From Symbiodinium natans (Eukaryota > Sar > Dinophyceae > Suessiales > Symbiodiniaceae), in contig CAJNDS010000622.1 of assembly GCA_905221605.1 (NCBI GenBank), positions 64,001 to 102,462 of the forward strand: a DNA stretch of 38,462 bases. The letters run 5' to 3'. Position 1 is the stretch's first letter; every line of letters starts with the position of its first letter. Position numbers and translations under genes: made by a program. This document shows positions 12,101-20,500 of the stretch, piece by piece. A model generated the notes under the pieces. That model saw only the letters and a program-made list of their open reading frames with translations, ran no database searches and was not told the origin of the DNA.

Positions 12101-13685
12101 CTCATCGTTGCAGAGCCAACTCATTTACAAAGCTGTCAACGTGAAGTGCTCCATGCCGCTGAAGTCACGCGAGTCGGCTGCATTTTCTGAGGGCCACAGC
12201 AACAGCACGAAAAGTAGTATGCCTTGGTGCGGCGCGACAGGCAAGGACCTTGTGTCCTCCCTCTGCAGTGGCCTGCTAACAATTGGTCCGCGCTTTGGTG
12301 GCGCACTTGACGACGCTGCCAAGATGCCACCAGGCTATTCTCACAGAGGAGTCGAGGAATGATCTGCGTGGTGCAGAAGTGCCACGCATCGTGTACATCT
12401 TAACGAGCCTTAATGACATGTCCCGAATATTGAGATGATTGAAATGATCAATGAGGTTTGCAGAGGCCCAGGGCAGTGGTGTGGCGCCGAAGGCGGGACG
12501 GGCTGGGTTGCGAAGCTCACGCAACAAAGCTCACGATTGCCTGAGGATTGGATCGAGAAGATGAAGAAAAGCAACCAGCTCATCATGGGGATCGGACATC
12601 GAATCAAGTCCTTGGCCAATCCCGATCAGCGTGCCATGCCCCTGGCTTCTTTCGGACTTGCTCTTTGCATGCCTTCTACACCCATCCTTGCAAGTCCCTC
12701 CTCTTAAAATAAGGTGGAGATTATCAAGGGCTTCGCCAAGAAGAACTTCAACTCCACGCCCGTTCTTGACTATGCACTGGCAGTGGAATCTGAGCTTCGA
12801 GTTAGTCGAATCTGACAGCGCTGCAGGATTCAGGCGTAGACATGTGCTCTCTTGGCTGCCACTCTGAGGAGCAGATCACAACACGAAAGAGAGCAAACTT
12901 GATCCTCAACGTCGACGGTTGCATCGCTGTGTCCCAGCCCTTGCTGCCAACTTGCCTGCCTGATCTGCCTGCTTCGGACTCTCGTGTCAGCAAGAGTAAG
13001 AGCACATGCCGAAAGGCCACCTGAAAGAATTGTAGGAAAGGCCTTCTATCGTATTCAGACATCAGTGTCCTGATGGAACAATCCGCTGCCTCATCCGACC
13101 AATGTCTTGGCACTCGGTGTGCGGTATTGCTTGGAGAGCGCCTCTGCACAGCTGCAAGGTCGTTTGTGGACATGATCCGCTCATGCGGTGCATTCTCAAA
13201 GGACTCCGCTCATGGCTTTCCCATGGTTTTCCATGCTTCCACGGGCTTGCCATCTACAGCCTGAAGGAAGAGTGCGACGATCTGATGGCCTTTGGCTGTC
13301 TGAACGGCCTCTTTGTTCTAGGCCAGGTCTGCGTGCTGCAATGGTACATTCCATAGACATTGTTGTTTTTGTGCTGCTGCAATGGGCCCTGTTTGTCCGG
13401 GAATCCAAAGGCCGATCGATTGGCTTCATTGGACACTACTTGGACCAGCTGCGGCGGCCACCCTAAACCCAAGGGGTTGGGGTTCATGGCTTGCCTTAGA
13501 TTCGCTGAATCAAGAGCTGCACAGTTGAACCACTGCAAGGCTGAAGCAGCCTCTGTACCGCCACCCTTGGGATGACATCACTTACATCCAGGTGGGGGCG
13601 CACTTGACCCGGCTTCGCCCCCCCCCCCCCCCCAGAGTTGGCAAGATGAGCTTTGCAGGAACTGGCGGGCCAGGGGCCAGAGTGA
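5326..13685 (+). CDS. ACLY: ATP-citrate lyase, fused animal-type, copy 1 (40 exons)
   Basis: Cytosolic ATP + citrate + CoA to acetyl-CoA + oxaloacetate + ADP + Pi. Exons: 5326-6471, 6529-6630, 6721-6762, 6875-6934, 7035-7066, 7143-7177, 7276-7303, 7389-7438, 7535-7564, 7712-7761, 7979-8005, 8146-8178, 8245-8322, 8417-8461, 8520-8577, 8664-8733, 8875-8946, 9280-9344, 9442-9494, 9606-9677, 9745-9822, 9905-9931, 9992-10030, 10211-10276, 10339-10401, 10461-10504, 10630-10675, 10779-10823, 11714-11767, 11975-12074, 12241-12325, 12456-12492, 12546-12632, 12714-12788, 12869-12930, 13159-13201, 13267-13321, 13411-13453, 13540-13591, 13659-13685. The sum is 3276 nt (1091 aa; animal enzymes ~1100). Order: ATP-grasp and citrate-binding part, CoA-ligase part with phospho-histidine in FGHAGAQ (~747), citrate-synthase-like part with [12 protein letters not shown] (~884), GIGHR (~959) and LNVDG (~1011). 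Donors: 21 GC, 12 GT, 5 GA and one irregular at 12789. The exon 7712-7761 end and the 12789 donor are least certain. Confidence 0.93.
6948..6988 (+). repeat. Four-unit CATGGCTTTG tandem repeat in an intron
   Basis: About four 10-base units of CATGGCTTTG with small changes lie inside the intron at 6935-7034 of ATP-citrate lyase copy 1. Copy 2 has no equivalent at this position, so the repeat arose after the duplication or was lost from copy 2. Confidence 0.8.
7201..7232 (+). repeat. Degenerate TTTAGGG array in ATP-citrate lyase copy 1 intron
   Basis: Four to five imperfect units of the plant/alveolate telomere motif (TTTAGGGG, TTAGGG, TTTGGGG, TTTAGGG) sit inside the intron 7178-7275. The matching intron of copy 2 has only a scattered TTTAGG-like stretch near 19538-19560. 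Confidence 0.8.
8324..8380 (-). repeat. CCCTAAA telomere-like array starting at a splice donor
   Basis: About eight units of CCCTAAA, some reading CCGTAAA or CCCTACA, begin directly at the GT donor (8323) of the lyase copy 1 intron 8323-8416. The G-rich strand of the repeat is the minus strand here. Copy 2 lacks the array at the same intron position, so this is an insertion specific to copy 1. Confidence 0.85.
9514..9535. repeat. TG dinucleotide microsatellite
   Basis: An alternating TG run inside the intron 9495-9605 of ATP-citrate lyase copy 1. Confidence 0.85.
10543..10611. repeat. AT-rich microsatellite in intron
   Basis: An imperfect TA/ATAC stretch ends in a clean AT run at about 10586-10611, inside the intron 10505-10629 of copy 1. 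That intron appears to use a GA donor. Confidence 0.85.
11615..11646 (+). repeat. Four-unit CAAGACCT tandem repeat in long intron
   Basis: Four head-to-tail units of the 8-mer CAAGACCT (the last reads CAAGACGT) lie in the longest intron of copy 1 (10824-11713, 890 bases). Confidence 0.85.
13618..13633 (+). repeat. Run of 16 C in the last intron of copy 1
   Basis: A homopolymer of 16 cytosines lies inside the 67-base final intron (13592-13658) of ATP-citrate lyase copy 1, upstream of its CAG acceptor. It could serve as an extreme pyrimidine tract, and its length is prone to sequencing error. Confidence 0.8.
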
Positions 13686-14819
13686 ACAGCTTAGAAAGGC
13701 TGGGGGCTCATTGTCTGCCGAGGAAGACTGTCAGTTCTTTGCGTTTGTACGTCGCCTTGATGTCCTGAGGCTGGCGCCAGGCCATGGATGTTGTTCGTGA
13801 ACACAGTTTTGAATCGCGGCTGAAATCCGGCTGATCCTGTGACGCAGTGGACGCATCGCGGCTGGCACAGGGCTTGGATGGGGCGTGCGCACGCCTTGTG
13901 CTGTGCGGAAGGTCGCGTAGGGCGCCACAGCTCTTGCCATCTGCCCGAGAGTTGGGGCTTCGTCTCGAGTCGTGTTCTTAGCAAGCAGCACATTATGCAA
14001 TTTAGGGTTCAGGTCCCCCTTGATTGGGCACTGGCAGCCTTTTTCCACCTTTTCCATGGAGTTATCCGCACATCGCGCGTGGGCATGTTTTCCTAGGCAA
14101 TCTCTGTAAGCGACTTGAACTGCTACTTGTTGCTAAATGTTGCGGAACGAGTTTGCCATGAAAGCATATCCTCGTGGTGATTTCTTCATGCTCTCGGCAG
14201 ACCGAAGGGCCGAGCAGAACTATGACAGAGGCCTGTAGCGGCTTTCAAGTGCTACCCGGCATCGGTATCTTCCATTCGGGCTGCAAAATCAGAGCACCTT
14301 TTCGGGCCTTGCCGCGTGGAAGCACCTCAGAAGCTGCTTAGGGGTTCTAGGGCCGTTTGCTTCAAGGGGGTCACTGGGTATTGCAGGCTACACGTTGCAA
14401 GGTGCAAGGTGCGAGCGAGGGCCTCTTTACTTGCGCTTTGTGCTTTGAAAAACCCGGCGGTGGCTCGACAGAGGGGGGGGGGCTCCAGCGGCATTGTGGC
14501 AGGCTGCAGCAGGCCCCGTTGTTGACAGTCGGATACAAAGAAACAAGGAGCAGCTGCGGGTTTGTGCGGTCAGGGCTGAGCAGCCGAAAGGAGCCATGAT
14601 TCCGCTGAGTGTCCAAGCCTTAAATGGGAACGCGAACCGAGACCGCACCCAGCACTCACTCCCCAACGCGCGGCCGAGCACAGGCACTTGGTGGCAGCCG
14701 GCCGCCGGGGCCGGGGGCGGGGCCAGATGCCTCGGCCAGGGCCTCAGAACATTTGAGCAACCGCTTGGATGGACTCAAGAGGGGCGTTGAGCGGATGTGC
14801 TTTTTTTTGTTTGAGATGC

Positions 14820-14821
<2 letters not shown>

Positions 14822-14878
<57 letters not shown>
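14822..14878. repeat. CT dinucleotide microsatellite, about 28 units
   Basis: A clean run of CT of about 57 bases, a pure pyrimidine/purine strand bias able to form triplex (H-DNA) structures. Confidence 0.95.
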
Positions 14879-14880
<2 letters not shown>

Positions 14881-14914
14881 CCCGTCTGGGGAATCAGATC
14901 AAACAGGATCAGTA

Positions 14915-14915
14915 T

Positions 14916-14953
<38 letters not shown>
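14915..14953. repeat. AT microsatellite
   Basis: About 39 bases of alternating AT with a single GT interruption, 36 bases after the CT run. Confidence 0.92.
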
Positions 14954-16089
14954 TGAATACCAGCACGCCTTGCTCCGAATACTAGTTTACTAGTTTATGC
15001 AGAATAGATCAGACATAAGCTCTTAAGCCTTACCCCCCTTGTAAGACTGAAGACGGCGATGGCCCGGAAGAGCCGTTGTCAGGCAAACAAGATCTACGTC
15101 CGAACGTTAAGGTAGCGCCATCATCATTTTCAAAGTCGATGCTCGTTTGAGAGCCGCGCAATAAATTACAAAGCCCGCGTCCGACCGCGTCCAGTGACGG
15201 CTACCAGGCTGGTGCTGAGGGTGCTGGTGGTGCAGGCACAGAGGGATTCGGGTCGTGGCTTGGGGGGGGCCTTCTGAGTGTTTGGATGCCCTGCGCCTTG
15301 AGGCATGATCCCAATGGGCTCCCTCGGCGCCGCTCTGAAGGGGGATGAGAGGGGGGAGGGGGGCGTGGGCACAGTGGGCTGCTTTCTCTTCCAGCTTGAC
15401 AGCCCAAGATCTGTTCGAATCGTCTGAGGCTCTACAGCCGCTGCACGCGACCGAGTGTATGGCAAGCGTTCGTGAGACATGCAGGGCCTTGGGTTTTGCC
15501 TGAGGCTAAAGCACCTGGCTAGAGCCCCAATTGGAGATTGCCTCTGCTGTTGAGCTCTCCCAAGTGCAAGAAGTTTTACCTTGAGTATACAGTGAGAACA
15601 TGGGGCATGGACACGCCCAGGCACCGCGCCTCCAGCTGCAGCTGAGGCAGGGACCAGCCTACAGCAAGCTGCTACGGCAAGACATGGCCACGAATGGCAA
15701 AACTTGCAGTAACTTGAAGTAACTGTGCCAATTTTGCCCTCGGCCTCAGGCAGCCCCTCAGGCACAGAAAGGTCCTGAGCTGGAGCCTCACAAGCTCTCA
15801 ACTCCAAGCCTCAAGCATCAGAGGCTTCGTGGCTTCGTGCTTCCAATCTCAGGCCCGAGAAGCCTGCTGACAGTGAGGTCGCCGAGGTTGGCTTCGAGAA
15901 GCTTTGTGCACATGCGACGAAAGTGCTGCTTTGGGCCTTGGTCCAGCCAGGTGGGGAAAGTGGGCAAGGAAGCCCTGGACCCTCTGATGCCTATAGCCGC
16001 GCTGCGATGATTCAGCAAGCCTTTCTGCCCCGGAGATGGGTTCAGGCGGATGTAGGCCGCTGTCTCATGACACTTGTCGGCCCTCCCAG

Positions 16090-16717
16090 GTCATTCCCAA
16101 CCAGGGTGAAGACAGTCGACCAGTTCCCAAGCAGGTTCGGCTTTGTGGAATCCGTGCTGGGTGATCTTGATGTTTTTTCCCCTTGCCAGGTGCAATGCTT
16201 GGAGAATGGAACAGACCTCTTCAAGATGTTTGAGGCTTTAGGGAATTTCTTGGCAACTTCTGCAGGGCCGAGACGCTGCGCAAAGTCTGCCAGGCTGACA
16301 TGAACAAGTTTGACTCCTCGCAAGTGCGAAAGTCGTATCACAAGATGGTGCAACGGCTCAGCTGCTTTTTCAACCATTTCAGACCGAAGCACCTCAGTTT
16401 GAGAGCCCAAGGCGACCTTCGTTCATCCAGACAAGCTGGGTCGAGAACCCACGGATGCAGACCGTGCTCGCGCTGCAGCCACGTTGTTTTCTTTTTTGGC
16501 GTCGGCGTTGCCAGCTGAACCCTAAACCCTAAACCCTAAACCCTAAACCCTAAACCCTAAACCCTAAACCCTAAACCCTAAGACCATGGATGGCAGGCTT
16601 CACCAAACTGAAGCAGGCTTGGACTCAGGATCACAGGAGTTGTAAAGTGCTTGTGTTTTTGTGCAGCCTCTTGCCGCGAACTTCAACAGGCTTACACGGT
16701 TCTCATGGACGAGCAGT
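16090..16717 (+). CDS. J-domain (DnaJ-like) protein, partial exon set
   Basis: Phase-compatible exons: 16090-16134, 16190-16227, 16266-16347, 16412 to about 16485 and 16667 to about 16717. Together they read as a J domain: helix II SSQVRKSYHKM, a spliced ATFV then the invariant HPD followed by KLGREPTDADRARAA, then helix III ELQQAYTVLMDEQLRAV. Tyr-to-HPD spacing is seven residues, as in DnaJ. J domains stimulate the ATPase of Hsp70 partners; which Hsp70, and the rest of this protein, are unknown. Introns 16135-16189, 16228-16265 (only 38 nt) and 16348-16411 are GT-AG. The junction between the HPD exon and the 16667 exon is unresolved; that intron holds a telomere-like array. Start and stop were not found. 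It lies on the same strand as, and between, the two lyase genes. Confidence 0.65.
16518..16581 (-). repeat. CCCTAAA telomere-like array, about 9 units, in J-domain gene intron
   Basis: Nine almost perfect CCCTAAA units in a row. The J-domain frame runs into the array and meets TAA at its first unit, so either the array lies just inside an intron (a GC donor is available at 16514) or it has truncated this exon. Helix III of the J domain continues downstream at 16667, which favours the intron reading. Confidence 0.9.
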
Positions 16718-17223
16718 TGCGTGCCGTGCCGGCTGCTCAGCAACCATGTTCCCACAGCGGCAGGCTCTTGTTGAGAGAGAGAGCTCAACAGGAACCTCCA
16801 CCCAAAATCCGGCCTGAAGCCCCAGGCCTTCGGGAAGCCATGAACGCTAAACCCTGAAGCCCTACACCTGCAACCCTAAGCCACGAAGCCCTGAATCCTA
16901 CAATGCCGTCGAACTCGTAACGCTTCCCGTGATTCGCCGCGTGGATGGAAAACGTCGTGCGATGTCCGGCAAGGATTCCTATTGTTCAGGAAGCTGATTT
17001 GCCGCACTTTGGTCTCGAAGCCTCTGAGCTTCCAAGACCGAGCAGAAACGGGTGAATGACCAGAGAGTAAACTTTGTCTGGATTCAGAGCAGAGGCAGCT
17101 GCCATCCCAACCTTGCACGCCAGGGTGCGGGTATGACTGAGAACCATAAGTCCCTGTGATGAAGCAGGGTGTACAAAAGAGAGACAGAAACACGGACGGT
17201 CACGTACTGTTAGAGCTTGAAAG

Positions 17224-17425
17224 GTACAGACAGCACTGCTTTGGCATTGCTGGCTCTGGTGGGTGCGCTCCACAAGGCCCGGCATCCCGAAGGAATCTTC
17301 GACGGCAGCAAAACCGATGATCGATTTTTTTTGCTTCAGGCCACGAAACTGCTTTGAGCAAAGCTCTGGAAATGGCCAGAGATTTGAGAAAGATGGGCGA
17401 GGAGAGAGCTTTGGTACTGTACAAG
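17224..17425 (+). CDS. Unidentified gene, two candidate exons upstream of lyase copy 2
   Basis: Exon one (17224-17322) reads DSTALALLALVGALHKAR and continues HPEGIFDGSKTDD. Exon two (17340-17425) reads HETALSKALEMARDLRKM then GEERALVLYK, strongly helical, and ends in AAG before a GC donor at 17426. Joining them in phase needs removal of only 17 bases (GA...CAG, with a T8 run), which is unusually short; a homopolymer length error is an alternative. I recognise no family. The exons could be the end of the J-domain gene or a separate small gene that finishes shortly before the lyase start at 17592. Confidence 0.35.
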
Positions 17426-17527
17426 GCCCGTGGCTTGTGTGTGGTATTGGCTTCCGAGGATCGTGCGCAATCATGTCCTCCGTACCGTTCTTGTCAGGCG
17501 ATGTTGAGGGGTTGTGATTATGATATC

Positions 17528-17539
17528 GCCATGGCTCAG
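17528..17539 (+). other. Eroded spliced-leader remnant upstream of lyase copy 2
   Basis: GCCATGGCTCAG equals the spliced-leader 3' part GCCATTTTGGCTCAAG with three Ts and one A missing. It ends 52 bases before the ATG. The following CTTTTGTAGCCA matches CTTTTGTTGCCA after the corresponding element of copy 1, so the two leaders are homologous. Confidence 0.4.
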
Positions 17540-17591
17540 CACTTTTGTAGCCAACAGAACATAGCACACTCCTCCCGCCTTGCCACCAGAC

Positions 17592-20500
17592 ATGTCGGTG
17601 AAGCCTATCCGCGAGCATGCAGGGAAGAGCCTCCTGGAGAAGTACTTGCCAGAGGTCTCCGGCGGCAAGCACAAGATGGGATGCGCAGGTGTGCTCGTGA
17701 CGCCCGCTGTGCTGGACAGCACCGGAAGCCAGACTTGGGACAGCATTCTGCAGGCAAACCCATGGCTGAAGACGACCAACTTGGTGGCCAAGCCGGACCA
17801 GCTTATCAAGCGCCGTGGCAAAGCCGGGCTCCTCGCTGTGAACAAGCCCTTCGAGGAGGCCAAGAAGTGGGTGATGGACCGCATGTGCAAGGATCAGCAG
17901 GTGGAGCACGTCACCGGGCAGCTGAACCACTTCTTGATCGAGCCATTTGTGCCCCACAAGCAGGAGCAGGAGCACTACATTTGCATGCTGTCCCACCGGT
18001 ACCATGATGAGATCCTGTTCTATCATGAGGGTGGTGTCGATGTGGGCGATGTCGATGCAAAGGCAGAGAGGTTGGAGCTTCCCTATGGCGACAAGCTGAC
18101 GGAGGCCATCGTGACGGAGAAGTTGTTGAGCAAGTTGCCGGGCGCCAAAAAGGGCAACATGGCATCCTTCATTGTCAGCCTCTACAAGTTCTACACCGAT
18201 CTGCACTTCGCCTACCTTGAGATCAACCCTCTTGTCATGCTGGATGACAACACTGTGGTCCCGCTCGACATGGCTGCTAAGATCGATGAGACCGCAAACT
18301 TCCTCTGCGCGCAGAAGTGGGGTGAGCTGGATTGGCCACCACCATTCGGCCGTGCTGCATACCCCGAGGAGGCCCTCATCCGTGATATGGATGGCCGAAC
18401 TGGTGCCTCACTGAAGCTGACCATCCTCAACGAGAAAGGACGAGTCTGGACGATGGTTGCTGGCGGCGGCGCCTCCGTCGTATACGCTGACACCGTGGCG
18501 GACTATGGCATGGGCTCGGAGCTGGCGAATTACGGAGAGTACTCCGGAGCTCCGTCCACGGAAGAGACTTTCGTCTATGCCAAGACCCTGCTGTCGTTGA
18601 TGATGAAGTACAAGCATCCTGATGGCAAGTTCTTGATCATTGGCGGAGGCATTGCCAACTTCACCGATGTGGCTGCTACCTTCACTGGCCTCATCAAGGC
18701 TCTGCAGGAGTATGCTGATGACATCAAGGACCAAGTAAGTGCATGTTGCGCATGAGATGCCACCTTCCTTTTTTGCCAAGACGGTCTGTGGCGCATGCCT
18801 TCAGGAGCACAAGATCAAGATCCTGATCCGCCGTGCTGGCCCCAACTACCTGGAAGGCCTGCGAAAGGTGAAGGCTGCCAGTGACAAGCTGGGCCTGGGC
18901 ATCAAGGCGCCCCAGTTTCGCATGGCGCCTTTCCCCAAGTCCCCAGAAGCCCAAGCTCTAAACCATGTTAAGCCCAGTCTCAGTCTCAGAGTTTGCAGGT
19001 GTATGGCCCGGAGACCCACATCACGGCAGTGATCCCGATGGCTCTGGGAAAGATTGACCCACTCCCGGAACCAGACCTGTCGGCAGCTTGCGGGCCTCCC
19101 GCCCGGCTCTAAGATCTCAAGGAGTCCTCCGAGAGGTCCTAAAGGGCCCTTGAGGCCAGGGGAGTCTGTCCATCTTCCATCAGAAGATGTCTAACTTTAT
19201 CATCTTTATCTATCCCTCCAACCCGCCGAGCCCCCAACCCGCCAGATATTATCCGCTCTGGGGAACAGGGGTCTGCTCGGCATTGCGCTCTGAGTCTTTG
19301 GGAATCAGGATGTAGAGGCTCTGATGCTTTGGCTTAGAGCCTGGTGAGGCCGAGGGTTTCAGGGCCCGCGGTCCCAGGTTCGGAAGTTGATTGACCTCAA
19401 GGGCAAGAAGCGCAGCCGGCAAGATTGTTGCTCTTGGCTGTTCCTCGCCTTTGAGCCCCACATGCCCCCAAGATGCCTCCTGGAGGCCAACGCCGAAGGG
19501 CCAGCCTGCTCCTCCTGCAGGTCCACCGGGGCTTAAGGGGTTTAGGATGGTTTAGGCGTTTTGGGTGTAGCTCTCTGCGGCTCGGTGCTCCATGCCTGCT
19601 GGTTTTCGTGCTGGTTCTGTAACCTGGCTTTCAACCCTGCTGCTTTACTCCACTCCCTGCAGTGCCATGACTTCTTGGAGTGTGACTTTCAGGAATGGGC
19701 AACGTTGCTTAGCACGTGTTGACATCATACGCTTTTACCACGAGACCGTGATGCTTCAGTGGCACCGTTCTTTCGCCGCACGAGCGAAAACGTTTTTCTT
19801 GGACCTTCTCAAACAATGTCGTCCAAGTCATATGCCCCAGCAATTGTCAAGACAGGAAGTCTTCCTAAAACGCGTAGCAGGCCCTTTTTCCATTCAGAGC
19901 CCTGGGTGCATCCTTTATTCTGAGATGTTTCTGAGAAAAGTGGCTTTCAGCTGGTGCTGCGTGTTGATGACGCATGCCACGCTTCCCAGTGTGCAGGCAC
20001 CAAGCACACCCTCGTCACCGCGACGCTATGCCCTCACACCTTTTGCTAGCGCAAAGTGCTTGGAGTGATGTTGCCATGCTCCGAGGCCGGAGACCACTTC
20101 CATTGTGTACGGTATGCAGAACCGTGCTGTGCAAGGCACGGATTTCTTTGCCGGCATGCGCTGCGCACTCTTCTTGCAGCCCCAAACAAACGTCTGTGCA
20201 GGAATGTTGGACTTTGATTTCATGTGCAAGCGCGTCTTGGCAACAACATAGCAGCTGGTAATGTTTTTTGTGCAGAGCTATGTCGAGAATTCAGGCAAGA
20301 AGCCGTCGGTGGATGCCATGGTCTTCCCTTTCTCCGGCAACTTGCTCGCGCACAGGTTTTTGGCAAGTTTTAGTGTTGTCTTCTCTGTCCGAAGCCGTTG
20401 AACTACAGCCAAGGCAATCATTATGCACCCTGGCTATATCAGGGTTGGTTGGGTGCAAGCAGTGGCATGTTTACACGATGATCGGCAAAGGTGAAGTTCT

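Larger units (their letters stand above)
13686..16089. other. Repeat-rich spacer between lyase copy 1 and the J-domain gene
   Basis: About 2.4 kb with no protein family recognised on either strand. A minus-strand frame at 15166-15807 is open for 213 codons but is compositionally biased and carries no motif. A plausible plus-strand exon is 15887-15950 (beginning GFEKLCAHATKVLLWALV after one valine), between an AG acceptor and a GT donor, but its phase does not join directly to the next supported exon at 16090. CT and AT microsatellites occupy 14822-14953. Confidence 0.45.

Noticed and set aside
5326-13685. Pseudogene status of lyase copy 1
   Set aside because: Although broken when read without splicing, the exon model keeps frame from start to stop with all motifs; only one donor is irregular.
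15166-15807. Minus-strand 213-codon frame
   Set aside because: Proline/serine-rich low-complexity composition, no motif, no matching splice signals, and opposite to the direction of every supported gene.
17354-18007. Plus-strand 217-codon frame overlapping the lyase copy 2 start
   Set aside because: Its second half is an out-of-frame reading of the lyase exon, identical in kind to 5205-5741 in copy 1. Only its first part (to 17425) looks like a genuine exon in another gene.
16986-18206. Minus-strand frame of 406 codons opposite lyase copy 2
   Set aside because: It is the antisense shadow of the highly GC3-biased first lyase exon; the same frame appears opposite copy 1 (5281-5940).
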